Of a stretch of DNA of 64,000 bases, positions 18,470-28,221 are shown in pieces (within the stretch, counting starts at the first letter, position 1; each line of letters starts with the position of its first letter). The notes under the pieces were generated by a model. It was not told the DNA's origin. It ran no database searches and saw only the letters and a list, made by a program, of their open reading frames with translations. The DNA comes from Alphaproteobacteria bacterium (GTDB lineage Bacteria; Pseudomonadota; Alphaproteobacteria; Micavibrionales; Micavibrionaceae). The position numbers and the translations under genes were made by a program. The DNA lies in contig JAGRKA010000004.1 of the NCBI GenBank assembly GCA_020442475.1, positions 17,524 to 81,523 of the forward strand, given 5' to 3'.

Positions 18470-18781
18470 ATGCTGGAAATCGGTTTGGCACATTACCTGA
18501 CTTTGGCGGCTCTGCTCTTTACATTGGGGGTTTTCGGTATTTTTTTGAACCGTAAAAACGTAATCATTATTCTGATGTCTATTGAGTTGATGCTGCTTGC
18601 AGTGAATATCAATTTTGTTGCCTTTTCTGCTTACCTGAATGACTTGGCCGGGCAGGTCTTTACAATGTTTATCCTCACGGTTGCTGCGGCTGAAGCCGCC
18701 ATCGGTCTGGCTATTCTGGTTGCGTTTTTCCGGAATAAGGGATCGATTGCCGTTGACGATATTTCGAGCATGAAGGGCTAA
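18470..18781 (+). CDS. nuoK: NADH-quinone oxidoreductase subunit K
   Basis: This 103-residue membrane subunit (ND4L) has three helices with the conserved buried glutamates in [14 protein letters not shown] and [10 protein letters not shown], which take part in proton transfer. The start is placed at ATG 18470, two bases after the nuoJ stop. This gives the usual [16 protein letters not shown] beginning. A TTG at 18464 is in frame but unnecessary. The preceding GGGGCGGGG can serve as a ribosome-binding site. Confidence 0.97.
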   Translation: MLEIGLAHYLTLAALLFTLGVFGIFLNRKNVIIILMSIELMLLAVNINFVAFSAYLNDLAGQVFTMFILTVAAAEAAIGLAILVAFFRNKGSIAVDDISSMKG

Positions 18782-18794
18782 GGGGAGCGCGCAT

Positions 18795-20957
18795 ATGGAA
18801 CTTGTCGCTGTATTTACACCTTTTATTGCCTTCCTGGTCGTCGGACTGTTCGGGCGCTCCATCGGGGATCGCGGTGCGCAGTTTATCACATGCGCCGGTG
18901 TGATTCTTGCTGCACTGGCTTCCGTCGTTCTGTTTGACGAAGTTATCCTGAAGCATCAGGCCTATACGACCCTTTTGGCGCCGTGGGTTGTCGCCGGGAA
19001 TTTCTCTGTCAACTGGGCTTTGCGGATTGACCAGCTCTCCGTCGTTATGATGTGCGTTATCAATATCGTTTCGGCCTGTGTTCATGTCTATTCGATCGGC
19101 TATATGAGTCATGACCCTGCGAAGCGGCGCTTTATGGCTTATCTAAGCCTGTTTACCTTCGCCATGCTGATGTTGGTCAGTGCGGATAATCTGTTGCAGC
19201 TTTTCTTCGGTTGGGAAGGGGTTGGGCTGGCTTCTTACCTGCTGATCGGTTTCTGGAATCACAAGCCCTCCGCAAATGCAGCAGCCATTAAGGCTTTTGT
19301 TGTGAACCGCGTCGGGGATTTCGGGCTGGCGCTTGGAACAATGGGCGTTTTTCTACTGTTTGGTACAATCGGTTTTGACGCTATCTTTGAGCAGGCTCCC
19401 ACATATAAAGATGCGTATTTCACGATACTTGGCCATGATTTTCATGCTTTGACGGTGATTTGCCTCCTTCTTTTTATGGGGGCTGTCGGAAAATCCGCAC
19501 AGCTTGGGCTTCATACGTGGCTGCCGGACGCGATGGAGGGACCGACGCCCGTATCTGCCTTGATCCACGCTGCGACGATGGTTACGGCTGGGGTCTTCCT
19601 TGTTGCCCGCTTTTCTCCCGTTTTTGAATACGCGCCAACGGCTTTGATGGTCGTAACAGTGTTCGGAGGGCTGACAGCCTTTGTTGCGGCGACAATCGGC
19701 ATGACGCAGTTCGACATTAAGCGCGTGATTGCCTATTCAACGATGAGCCAGCTTGGCTATATGTTTTTTGCGCTGGGTGTTTCCGCTTACGGCGCTGCCA
19801 TGTTCCATCTGGTTACACATGCGTTCTTTAAAGCGCTGCTCTTTTTAGGGGCGGGCTCTGTCATTCATGCCATGTCCGACGAGCAGGATATGCGCAATAT
19901 GGGCGGGATTTTCAAAAAGATACCTACGACTTACGCGCTCATGTGGATCGGATCGCTTGCGCTTGCCGGGATTCCACCTTTCGCAGGGTATTTCTCCAAG
20001 GATATCGTGCTGGAGGCGGCTTGGGCGGATCATAGCTGGTTTGGGAATATGGCCTTCTGGCTGGGGATTGCTGCGGCCTTTATGACGGCGTTTTACACGT
20101 GGCGGATGTTGCTGATGACGTTCCACGGTACACCGCGGGCCAGCAAGAAAGTTATGGACCATGTTCATGAATCGCCGCCTGTGATGCTCGTGCCTTTGGC
20201 TGTACTGGCGTTAGGCGCCGTTTTCGCAGGATGGGGCCTCCATAGCGGTTTTGTGGGTTCTGCGCACCATGGCGGTGTTGAGGAGCATGGGGTGGAAGCC
20301 GTTCACCATGAAATGTCTGAGGACCATGCTTCTGGTGAAAGGGGCGTTGGGGGGCACGATACCGGTGATCAAAGCGTGACCAAGCAGATCGCCCAGAATA
20401 TTGAAGTGATAGAGCACGGCATTAAAGCCGCAGAAAACCAAATCATAGTTGAGGCTGAAGAGGCTTCATACGAAGTGGAAGCATGGGCAAAGGAAAATTT
20501 CTGGCAGAAGGCTCTGTATGTTTTGCCGGAAAACGACACGGTAGAGCAGGCACACAGCGCACCGTTCTGGGTTAAGAAGCTGCCCTTGCTTATGGGCGTT
20601 TTGGGAATTGCGCTGGCCTATATCGCTTATATGCTGTTGCCGGCTTTGCCGGGAGCTGTCACGAGAGTTTTTCGCCCGATTCATACGCTTTTATTTAATA
20701 AATGGTTCTTCGATGAGTTGTATGATGCCCTGTTCGTTAAACCGCTTCTGGATATGGGGACGATTTTTGCAGAAAAAGGTGACCGGGGAACGGTGGACCG
20801 TTTTGGGCCGGACGGCGGTGCTGCGCTCTCTCAGAAAATTGCACGGGGGCTAAGCCGTTTCCAAAGCGGTTATGTTTATCAATATGCCTTTACGATGATG
20901 ATCGCCTTGATTGGGATCGTGTCGTGGTTTGTGTTCAGGAACGGGCAGGGGTTCTAG
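18795..20957 (+). CDS. nuoL: NADH-quinone oxidoreductase subunit L, with a hydrophilic insertion
   Basis: This antiporter-like subunit (ND5) is the distal proton pump and carries the lateral helix at its C-terminus. Characteristic segments are [38 protein letters not shown] and the C-terminal [15 protein letters not shown]. At 720 residues it is longer than the usual 620-650. The excess lies at about residues 488-565, a His/Glu/Asp-rich hydrophilic stretch inserted before the normal [13 protein letters not shown] segment. The helices themselves look complete. The gene follows nuoK by 13 bases. Confidence 0.97.
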   Translation: MELVAVFTPFIAFLVVGLFGRSIGDRGAQFITCAGVILAALASVVLFDEVILKHQAYTTLLAPWVVAGNFSVNWALRIDQLSVVMMCVINIVSACVHVYSIGYMSHDPAKRRFMAYLSLFTFAMLMLVSADNLLQLFFGWEGVGLASYLLIGFWNHKPSANAAAIKAFVVNRVGDFGLALGTMGVFLLFGTIGFDAIFEQAPTYKDAYFTILGHDFHALTVICLLLFMGAVGKSAQLGLHTWLPDAMEGPTPVSALIHAATMVTAGVFLVARFSPVFEYAPTALMVVTVFGGLTAFVAATIGMTQFDIKRVIAYSTMSQLGYMFFALGVSAYGAAMFHLVTHAFFKALLFLGAGSVIHAMSDEQDMRNMGGIFKKIPTTYALMWIGSLALAGIPPFAGYFSKDIVLEAAWADHSWFGNMAFWLGIAAAFMTAFYTWRMLLMTFHGTPRASKKVMDHVHESPPVMLVPLAVLALGAVFAGWGLHSGFVGSAHHGGVEEHGVEAVHHEMSEDHASGERGVGGHDTGDQSVTKQIAQNIEVIEHGIKAAENQIIVEAEEASYEVEAWAKENFWQKALYVLPENDTVEQAHSAPFWVKKLPLLMGVLGIALAYIAYMLLPALPGAVTRVFRPIHTLLFNKWFFDELYDALFVKPLLDMGTIFAEKGDRGTVDRFGPDGGAALSQKIARGLSRFQSGYVYQYAFTMMIALIGIVSWFVFRNGQGF

Positions 20958-20961
20958 TCCA

Positions 20962-22527
20962 ATGGTTGAGTTTCCTTTGCTATCCGTTATGACATTTTGG
21001 CCGTTCATCGGTATCGCCCTGATTCTGTTTATTCGGGGAGAGCCTGAAGTCGTTGCACAAAATTCAAAGCACGTAGCACTTTATACCTCTTTGTTTACGA
21101 TGGCTTTCGGCCTTTTTATGATGGCGAATTTTGACGGTTCATCAGCCGAATTTCAGTTTGTCGAGCAAAGTGGTTGGCTGAAGCCTCTTGGTATTAATTA
21201 TCATATGGGCGTAGACGGGATTTCTATGTTCTTTGTCCTGTTGTCCGTATTTTTAACCCCGATTTGTATTCTCTCTGCATGGGACGCGATCAAGACCCGC
21301 GTACGGGAGTTCATGATTGCTTTCCTTTTGCTGGAAAGCTTTATGGTGGGGACGTTTTGTGCTCTGGACTCCGTTCTGTTCTATGTCTTTTTTGAAGGCG
21401 TCCTGATTCCGATGTTCCTGATTATCGGCGTTTGGGGTGGCCCGCGCCGGGTTTATTCAGCCTATAAATTCTTTCTCTACACGCTTCTTGGGTCTGTGTT
21501 GATGCTTCTGGCGCTTTTGGCGCTCTATGTTCAGACCGGGACAACCGATATTCCGCTTTTGATGGAACGGGTCGTTCCGGCGGGTATGCAATATTGGCTG
21601 TTTCTGGCTTTTTTTGCGAGCTTTGCCGTTAAAATGCCGATGTGGCCGGTTCACACATGGTTACCTGATGCGCACGTTGAGGCGCCGACTGCCGGCTCCG
21701 TCATTCTGGCTGGTGTATTGTTGAAAATGGGCGGATACGGTTTCCTGCGTTTTTCCTTGCCGATGTTCCCGGAGGCCAGTTTGCATTTTGCACCGGTCAT
21801 TTACTGGTTGAGCGTCATCGCAATCATATATACGTCTCTTATCGCACTGGTGCAGACGGATATGAAAAAACTTATCGCCTATTCTTCCGTTGCCCATATG
21901 GGGTTTGTTACACTCGGGATTTTTACGGCGACGGCAGAGGGCATACAGGGCGGTATTTTTCAAATGCTGTCGCACGGCTTGATTTCGGGGGCTCTTTTCC
22001 TCTGTGTTGGGGTGCTCTATGACCGTCTCCATACAAGGGAAATTGCACGCTATGGCGGGATTGTCAAAAATATGCCGAAATATGCGACGATTCTAATGAT
22101 TTTAACGCTTGGCTCGGTGGGGTTGCCCGGGACAAGCGGTTTCGTGGGTGAATTTTTATCCCTGCTCTCTGCATTCCAGGTCGATGTAATCGTTGCAGCC
22201 TTCGCAACGACCGGGGTTATTCTAGGCGCGGCCTATATGCTGCGCCTGTATCGTGCGATCATATTCGGCCCTGCTGAAAACGAGGATGCCGCGGCTATGC
22301 CGGACATTTCTATGCGCGAGTATGCTCTGCTTGTTCCGTTGGTTGCTCTTGTTTTGTGGCTGGGTGTATTTCCTTCGGCGGTAATGGATAAAACAGCGGC
22401 ATCTGTGGATAAGCTGGTCGCGCAAGTGGAGGCCGGTGCAGGGCACCCTCCTGCTGTTTCGCTGAAGGGAAGACCTGAAAAGCCTTCGCCGCAGCCTGTA
22501 AGCTTAGACGATGTTCATTTTGATTGA
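20962..22527 (+). CDS. nuoM: NADH-quinone oxidoreductase subunit M
   Basis: This 521-residue antiporter-like subunit (ND4) belongs to the membrane arm. Motifs include the helix with [20 protein letters not shown], the proton-channel region [20 protein letters not shown], and [13 protein letters not shown]. The frame is open upstream into nuoL, but the ATG at 20962, 4 bases after the nuoL stop, gives the expected N-terminus. A hydrophilic tail of about 35 residues (Pro/Lys-rich) extends past the last helix. Confidence 0.97.
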   Translation: MVEFPLLSVMTFWPFIGIALILFIRGEPEVVAQNSKHVALYTSLFTMAFGLFMMANFDGSSAEFQFVEQSGWLKPLGINYHMGVDGISMFFVLLSVFLTPICILSAWDAIKTRVREFMIAFLLLESFMVGTFCALDSVLFYVFFEGVLIPMFLIIGVWGGPRRVYSAYKFFLYTLLGSVLMLLALLALYVQTGTTDIPLLMERVVPAGMQYWLFLAFFASFAVKMPMWPVHTWLPDAHVEAPTAGSVILAGVLLKMGGYGFLRFSLPMFPEASLHFAPVIYWLSVIAIIYTSLIALVQTDMKKLIAYSSVAHMGFVTLGIFTATAEGIQGGIFQMLSHGLISGALFLCVGVLYDRLHTREIARYGGIVKNMPKYATILMILTLGSVGLPGTSGFVGEFLSLLSAFQVDVIVAAFATTGVILGAAYMLRLYRAIIFGPAENEDAAAMPDISMREYALLVPLVALVLWLGVFPSAVMDKTAASVDKLVAQVEAGAGHPPAVSLKGRPEKPSPQPVSLDDVHFD

Positions 22528-22540
22528 GGCTCATTAAGCC

Positions 22541-24004
22541 ATGACAGATATTTATACAGTCATAACGGATTTTAACCTTGTGCCGCTAATCCCGGAGATA
22601 TTTATGGCATTGTTTGCCATGGGGCTCCTGATCGTCGGCGTATCGCAAGGCAATCGCTCGACATCCGTGATTTGCTGGGCCAGTGTCGCAGGGCTTGCGA
22701 TTACGGCGCTTTTGATTATGGGTCTTGATTGGCAGCATAAAATTATTTTGAACGGCATGTTCGTGTTTGACGAATTTGCAGGTTTTATGAAGCTTCTCGT
22801 GCTGTTGGGGCTGATGGCATCGCTGGCTTTATCTGTACGCTATCTTGCGCAGGAGGGGATCGAGCGTTTTGAATACCCCGTACTGGTTGTGATGTCCGGT
22901 GTCGGCATGATGATGATGCTTTCGGCCAATAATATGCTTACGCTTTATGTCGGGCTGGAGCTTCAATCTTTAGCTTTGTACGTATTGGCAGCCTTCCATC
23001 GTAACGCAGTCCGTTCAGCCGAGGCCGGTCTTAAGTATTTCGTTCTGGGGGCGCTCTCTTCGGGGATGCTTTTGTTCGGAATTTCATTGCTTTATGGTTT
23101 TACCGGATCAATAGATTTTGGCGCAATCGGGGCGTCTTTGTTGGCCGCCGATTCTATATCTTTCGGTCCTATTTTTGCGCTGGTTTTCATCGTTGCCGGG
23201 CTTGCCTTTAAAATATCCGCTGTGCCGTTCCATATGTGGACACCGGACGTGTATCAGGGAGCCCCCGAATCGGTGACAGCCCTTTTTGCAATCGTCCCTA
23301 AAGTCGCCGCTATGGGGCTTCTTATGCGTCTTTTGTTTGAACCCTTTGCGGCTATGGCCGACCAATGGGGGCAAATTATTTACTTCCTCTCCTTGGCATC
23401 CATGCTTGTAGGAGCATTCGGCGGTATTGCTCAACTCAGCATCAAGCGTTTGATTGCTTATAGTTCTATCGGAAATATGGGATACGCTTTGATTGGGATT
23501 GTGGCCGGTACGCCGCAAGGCGCCGGTGCGGTTATCGTTTACCTATTGATTTATATGATTATGACCGCTGGGGTCTTTGCGGTCATTCTCTCAATGCGCC
23601 GGAACGGGGCAGCGGTTGAGTGGATAGGGGATCTGGCCGGTCTGTCCAAGAGTAATCCGGTTATGGCCTATGCGATGGCAATCCTTCTCTTCTCAATGGC
23701 CGGTATCCCGCCAATGGCAGGATTTTTTGGAAAAATTCTTGTTTTCCAAGCTGCGGTTGCCGAAGGTTACTACGTGTTATCCGTTTTGGGGGTTGTATCC
23801 TCTGTGGTTGCCGCCTATTACTATTTGCGCGTTATCAAGGTTATGTTTTTTGATGAGGCAGCCGATCCGTTTGATGGAAGGACACCGTTCGCACGCCGGG
23901 CAGTGTTGCTAATCAGCACAGCTTTTGTGTTGGCCTTTATTCTGAAGCCGTCACTGATCGTAGAGAGTGCACAAAGTGCCGCTCTCTCACTGTTCTTTGG
24001 CTAG
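22541..24004 (+). CDS. nuoN: NADH-quinone oxidoreductase subunit N
   Basis: This 487-residue antiporter-like subunit (ND2) of the membrane arm is the last complex I gene. The conserved lysine-bearing segments ISAVPFHMWTPDVYQGAP and KRLIAYSSIGNMGYALIG are present, with about fourteen helices. It is followed 15 bases later by birA, the standard alphaproteobacterial order. No terminator is visible between them, so read-through is likely. Confidence 0.98.
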   Translation: MTDIYTVITDFNLVPLIPEIFMALFAMGLLIVGVSQGNRSTSVICWASVAGLAITALLIMGLDWQHKIILNGMFVFDEFAGFMKLLVLLGLMASLALSVRYLAQEGIERFEYPVLVVMSGVGMMMMLSANNMLTLYVGLELQSLALYVLAAFHRNAVRSAEAGLKYFVLGALSSGMLLFGISLLYGFTGSIDFGAIGASLLAADSISFGPIFALVFIVAGLAFKISAVPFHMWTPDVYQGAPESVTALFAIVPKVAAMGLLMRLLFEPFAAMADQWGQIIYFLSLASMLVGAFGGIAQLSIKRLIAYSSIGNMGYALIGIVAGTPQGAGAVIVYLLIYMIMTAGVFAVILSMRRNGAAVEWIGDLAGLSKSNPVMAYAMAILLFSMAGIPPMAGFFGKILVFQAAVAEGYYVLSVLGVVSSVVAAYYYLRVIKVMFFDEAADPFDGRTPFARRAVLLISTAFVLAFILKPSLIVESAQSAALSLFFG

Positions 24005-24019
24005 AAAGCATGGAACACC

Positions 24020-24760
24020 TTGCTTACCGCAGATATTCATTGGCACGTTGAGGAGGTGGCCTGCGTGGACAGCACGCAGGATGCTCTCAAGGTACGGGCT
24101 GAGGAGGGCGCTCCCGAAGGTTTTGTCGTTCAGGCCGGTTCGCAAAGATGTGGGCGGGGGCGTCATGGCCGGGAATGGCATTCTCCGAAGGGCAATCTGT
24201 ACATGTCCTTACTCTTGCGTCCCGCATGCAAAGCGCGCGATATTGGGCAGCTTTCACTGCTCTCTGCGCTGGCTTTCGCCGAAGCGCTCAGTGAAAGCTT
24301 GGGGGATTCTAAGCTTCTAACGCTTAAATGGCCAAATGATATCTTGCTGGACGGGCGGAAATGTGCCGGTTTGATTCTTGAGACGCAGATTGGTGCCGGA
24401 GGCCGTATTGAGTGGCTCGTGATCGGTGTAGGGGTGAATATCGCTGTCTCACCGTTGGAGGCCGGTGTATGTCTGAGTGATTTTACAAAAGCACCTGTGT
24501 CGGTTTCACAGATCAGAGATTCGTTTTTAGATAATTTTTCAAAACTTTACGGGGAATGGCGAGCGGAAGGCTTTGAGCCTGTACGTGCAGCTTGGCTGTC
24601 CTATGCGCATCCGCCCGGAGCCGCGTTGAGCGTTAAAATCGGACAAGACCACAGGGCAGGTACATTTCATACAATTGACGAACAAGGCAATTTGCTTTTA
24701 CAGATGCCGGGATATGGGATACAAACGATCGCAGCCGGAGAGGTCTATCTTGAGCCTTAA
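24020..24760 (+). CDS. birA: Biotin--[acetyl-CoA-carboxylase] ligase
   Basis: This 246-residue enzyme makes biotinyl-AMP and transfers biotin to the carrier protein of acetyl-CoA carboxylase. The biotin/ATP loop GRGRHGREW is at 45-53, KWPNDILLDGRKCAGLILE follows, and there is a short C-terminal SH3-like domain. No N-terminal helix-turn-helix is present, so it is a ligase only and not a repressor of biotin genes. The only in-frame start near the nuoN stop is TTG at 24020; no good ribosome-binding site precedes it, and the exact start is uncertain. Confidence 0.93.
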   Translation: MLTADIHWHVEEVACVDSTQDALKVRAEEGAPEGFVVQAGSQRCGRGRHGREWHSPKGNLYMSLLLRPACKARDIGQLSLLSALAFAEALSESLGDSKLLTLKWPNDILLDGRKCAGLILETQIGAGGRIEWLVIGVGVNIAVSPLEAGVCLSDFTKAPVSVSQIRDSFLDNFSKLYGEWRAEGFEPVRAAWLSYAHPPGAALSVKIGQDHRAGTFHTIDEQGNLLLQMPGYGIQTIAAGEVYLEP

Positions 24761-24826
24761 GAAGGTGGCTCCATATATCCTCGCGGCAGTGGAATAAAGG
24801 CAGGCATTAGAAGAGGCAAAGCGTGA

Positions 24827-25597
24827 ATGCTGCTGGCTATTGATATCGGGAATACGAATACGGTTTTCGCCGTTTATGACGGGGATATTTTGCGTGAAGA
24901 CTGGCGTTGCGTGACAGAGGCTGCGCGCAGCCCGGACGAGTATGCCGCATTCACGGGGCGCTTGTTTGATCTGGCTGGTATTGAGCGGACACAAATCGCA
25001 GCGGTGATTGTAAGCTCTGTTGTGCCGGAGGCAGACTTTCAAATTAGGGGATTTTGTCGAAAATATCTGGAGCGTGAGCCAATTTTTGTAACCCCTGATA
25101 AGGTGAATGTCGAAATTGACCTCGACAGGCCTGAGGAGGTCGGCGCTGACAGGCTGGTGAATGCCGTTGCTGTCAAGGCATTTTACCGGACGCCTGCGAT
25201 TGTAATTGATTTCGGGACAGCGACAACTTTTGATGTGATTGATGCGCGCGGCGCTTATGCGGGTGGCGTGATTGCGCCGGGGATCAATCTATCAATACAT
25301 GCGCTGCACAGCGCGGCTTCAAAACTGCCGAGGGTCAGTGTAACAAAGCCGGAACGGGTGATTGGTAAAAATACTGTGCAGGCTATGCAATCAGGCGTTT
25401 ATTGGGGATATACTGGTTTGATTGAGGGGATCGTCCAGAAAATTTCAGAAGATATGAAAGAGAAGCCGCTTATTTTGGCAACCGGGGGGCTGGCCCTCTT
25501 GTTTGCAACCGATAGTTCTGTCATTGATGAGGTAGACGGGCAGTTGACTCTCAAGGGCTTGCTCCAGATTTATAAGGATATGAACGGGCGGAAATAA
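24827..25597 (+). CDS. coaX: Type III pantothenate kinase
   Basis: This 256-residue enzyme phosphorylates pantothenate in the first step of coenzyme A synthesis. It is an ASKHA-fold enzyme with the N-terminal phosphate loop LLAIDIGNTNT (D6), the pantothenate-site motif GADRLVNA, and VIDFGTATTFDVID with the second catalytic Asp. The type III enzyme is insensitive to CoA feedback as a class. A GAGG ribosome-binding site lies about 11 bases before the ATG. The stop codon is one base from the start of rnj. Confidence 0.96.
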   Translation: MLLAIDIGNTNTVFAVYDGDILREDWRCVTEAARSPDEYAAFTGRLFDLAGIERTQIAAVIVSSVVPEADFQIRGFCRKYLEREPIFVTPDKVNVEIDLDRPEEVGADRLVNAVAVKAFYRTPAIVIDFGTATTFDVIDARGAYAGGVIAPGINLSIHALHSAASKLPRVSVTKPERVIGKNTVQAMQSGVYWGYTGLIEGIVQKISEDMKEKPLILATGGLALLFATDSSVIDEVDGQLTLKGLLQIYKDMNGRK

Positions 25598-25598
25598 G

Positions 25599-27302
25599 AT
25601 GGCCGCACAGAAAAAAAATCAGAAGAAAGATGATAATGCGGAAGGGCTGTATTTCATACCCTTAGGCGGAGCTGAGCAATTTGGCGTAAACCTTAATGTC
25701 TATATAGAGGGAACGCTTTCCGAAGGGCGCAGGCTTGCTGTAGATTGTGGAATCGGTTTTGCTGACGAGCGCTTTCCGGGTATAGATTTGCTTTTGCCGG
25801 ACCCGGCCTTTCTGGAGGCCGCACGGGATCAGCTTGACGGGCTGGTCATTACGCATGCTCACGAGGATCATATCGGCGCTGTCGCGCTTCTCTGGAAGCG
25901 CTTGCGTTGCCCTGTCTATGCAAGTCCCTTTACAGCCGCTGTTTTGGCCAAAAAGCTCGAAGAACAAGGAGAAAGGGATGTTCCAGTCCATGTTGTGGAC
26001 CATACAGATCCGGTTCATATTGGTGCATTTTCAGTTCAGTTTATTCCGGTGGCTCACTCTGTACCGGATACGCGGGCACTCATCATTGAAACAGAGCATG
26101 GCCGAATTGTGCATAGTGGAGACTGGAATCTCGATCCCCACCCTGTAACCGGACAGCCGACTGATCCGGCCCCTTTTAAGGCCGTAGGTGATAGGGGTGT
26201 GCTTGCCTATATCGGTGATTCAACAAATGCAGGCGTATCTGGGCGTTCCGGTTCTGAACGCGCAGTGGCGGAAGGGCTGGAAGCTACGTTTAAGGCTTGC
26301 CGGGGACGCATTGCCGTGACGAGCTTTTCTTCGAATATCGGGCGCGTCATCAGCATTGCAAAAGCGGCGCAGGCTTGTGGTCGTCAGGTCGCGGTGATCG
26401 GGCGTTCTCTGCACAGGATGATTGGCTGCGCCCGTGAATGCGGCTATATGAAGGACGTACCGGACTTCATCTCAGAGGAAGAGGCTGTAAAACGTTCGCC
26501 TGAGGAAATCGTCCTGATTGTTACGGGTTCGCAGGGGGAAGCGCGCGCGGCATTGGCTAAAATCGCGAGGGGGGAGCACCCTTCTGTGACCTTGTCTAAA
26601 GGTGATACGGTTGTTTTCTCTGCTCGCGCCATTCCGGGTAATGAGCGGGATATTAATCATGTGAAAAATAATCTCATGGCCGGGGGCGTACACATTATCA
26701 GCCCCGGCGATACGCCCCATATCATTCACGTTTCAGGCCACCCGTGCCGGGAGGAAATTCTGGAGATGTATCAATGGACCCGCCCGCAGATTGTTGTGCC
26801 GGTTCACGGGGAGCGGGTACAGCTTGAGGCGCAGGCCGCACTTGCGCGAGACTGTCAGATTCAGGATGTCCTTATCCCGGTCAATGGCTCTGTTATCAGG
26901 CTGGCACCGGGAACGCCGGGAATAGTAGATCATGTGGAGACAGGTTTGCTGGCTGTGGAAACAAAACGCGTGATAGAGGCCTCTCATGCGGCGATTGCAG
27001 AGCGCAGGAAGTTACAATATTCCGGAGCCGTGCATATTGCACTGGCCGTTGGAGAGCATGGGCGGATCGTTGGCGATCCAAAACTTGATATGGTTGGTTT
27101 GATCGATACGGATTCTGCCGGTGAAGAGCAGATCAGAGAGGCTCTGCTTAATGAAATTTTTGAGCTTGTTGAGGATATGACCCTTGAAGAGCGCGAGGAT
27201 GAGCATTTTATGGCTGAAACTCTGCGAATTGGTGCCCGGCGTTTTTGTAGCCACACGCTGGGGTTCAAGCCAAAAACGTCTGTTCATATACTAAAAGTGT
27301 AA
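25599..27302 (+). CDS. rnj: Ribonuclease J
   Basis: This 567-residue metallo-beta-lactamase/beta-CASP nuclease has 5'-exonuclease and endonuclease activity in rRNA maturation and mRNA decay. The zinc-binding motif THAHEDHIG has H86, H88, D90 and H91, and a further metal-site HSGDWNLDPHP follows. The beta-CASP region contains ISPGDTPHIIHVSGHP and the C-terminal domain follows. RNase J is typical of alphaproteobacteria and absent from enterobacteria. The start directly follows coaX, so the two are coupled. Confidence 0.96.
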   Translation: MAAQKKNQKKDDNAEGLYFIPLGGAEQFGVNLNVYIEGTLSEGRRLAVDCGIGFADERFPGIDLLLPDPAFLEAARDQLDGLVITHAHEDHIGAVALLWKRLRCPVYASPFTAAVLAKKLEEQGERDVPVHVVDHTDPVHIGAFSVQFIPVAHSVPDTRALIIETEHGRIVHSGDWNLDPHPVTGQPTDPAPFKAVGDRGVLAYIGDSTNAGVSGRSGSERAVAEGLEATFKACRGRIAVTSFSSNIGRVISIAKAAQACGRQVAVIGRSLHRMIGCARECGYMKDVPDFISEEEAVKRSPEEIVLIVTGSQGEARAALAKIARGEHPSVTLSKGDTVVFSARAIPGNERDINHVKNNLMAGGVHIISPGDTPHIIHVSGHPCREEILEMYQWTRPQIVVPVHGERVQLEAQAALARDCQIQDVLIPVNGSVIRLAPGTPGIVDHVETGLLAVETKRVIEASHAAIAERRKLQYSGAVHIALAVGEHGRIVGDPKLDMVGLIDTDSAGEEQIREALLNEIFELVEDMTLEEREDEHFMAETLRIGARRFCSHTLGFKPKTSVHILKV

Positions 27303-27354
27303 GCTGCGTCATTTGAGGGTACGAACCGTGTGTTGACATGAAAGGGTTCAAATC

Positions 27355-27603
27355 ATGGGATGGGTTTCCGGAATTGTTGTTTTCTTACTGACATGGTGGC
27401 TGAGTCTGTTTCTGGTATTGCCATGGTCGCTCAAGCGGGATGAGCAGGGCAAGCCGGACGATCCTAAAATGCACCAGAAAGTCATGTGGACGACCGTACT
27501 GGCGGCTTTTTTCTGGCTCTGCATCTATCTGCTTATTCACGCTGAAATCGTAGATCTTCATCAGATGGCAGCCTCTATGCACCGCGAGGATCACGGAGTA
27601 TGA
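27355..27603 (+). CDS. DUF1467 family inner-membrane protein
   Basis: This 82-residue protein has two transmembrane helices and the conserved central motif LVLPWSLKRDEQGKPDDP between them. DUF1467 proteins are small, of unknown function, and commonly found between rnj and proS in alphaproteobacteria, as here. Its last bases overlap the next gene by 4 (ATGA), so the two are translated together. Confidence 0.88.
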   Translation: MGWVSGIVVFLLTWWLSLFLVLPWSLKRDEQGKPDDPKMHQKVMWTTVLAAFFWLCIYLLIHAEIVDLHQMAASMHREDHGV

Positions 27604-28178
27604 AGCAGGGCGTTGCACGGATAGCCCTGGCTGCGTTGACCCTGCAGTTTGCGCTGTTTGTGTTTGCTCCTGCGGCGTTCGCGCAGGAAATCGTGCTTGG
27701 GACACTATGTCAGGATGATATTGATGCTCTGATCGCAAAAGGAGTGGAGTATCAGCCGGGCGTTGATGTTAACGGTAACGCTGTTGCACCGGCTGATCTA
27801 AATCAATCTGTAAAAATTCTGTCATATCCAGTTGAAATTCCAGTTGAAATAAGCTTGATCAAATGGATGAATTTGAATGTAGACCCTGCTCTGCGCCTTG
27901 ACCCGGAAGTGGGGCATTTTGAACTCCAAAAAGATGGTCGGATTACCTATAATGGGCAGGATATCAGCGACCGGGTGCATCTGTGCGAAAAGGGGCATGA
28001 CACGGATACGGCGCTACCAGAGGAACGTCCCAGCGTGCGGACAGAAGACGTTGTGCCCAGAGACACAAAGGAGAGTGGACAGGCTGTTCCTGATCGCATA
28101 AGCTCTCCACCGCCTGCGCCAGAGCTTCCAAAGACGCCAGAGAGTCTTGGAGAGATGATCAAGGGCGAGGCGGAGTGA
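27600..28178 (+). CDS. Exported protein of unknown function
   Basis: This 192-residue protein has a clear signal peptide ending at AFA around residue 28. I recognise no family. The mature part has two cysteines (in GTLCQDDIDAL and HLCEKG) that could form a disulfide, a predicted beta-rich core, and a Pro/Glu-rich tail (SSPPPAPELPKTPESL) suggestive of a flexible periplasmic linker. It overlaps DUF1467 by 4 bases and precedes proS by 43 bases. Confidence 0.75.
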   Translation: MKQGVARIALAALTLQFALFVFAPAAFAQEIVLGTLCQDDIDALIAKGVEYQPGVDVNGNAVAPADLNQSVKILSYPVEIPVEISLIKWMNLNVDPALRLDPEVGHFELQKDGRITYNGQDISDRVHLCEKGHDTDTALPEERPSVRTEDVVPRDTKESGQAVPDRISSPPPAPELPKTPESLGEMIKGEAE

Positions 28179-28221
28179 GGCGGCACGCTCTGGAAGAGTA
28201 TAGGGTTATTAAGGGGTTGGC

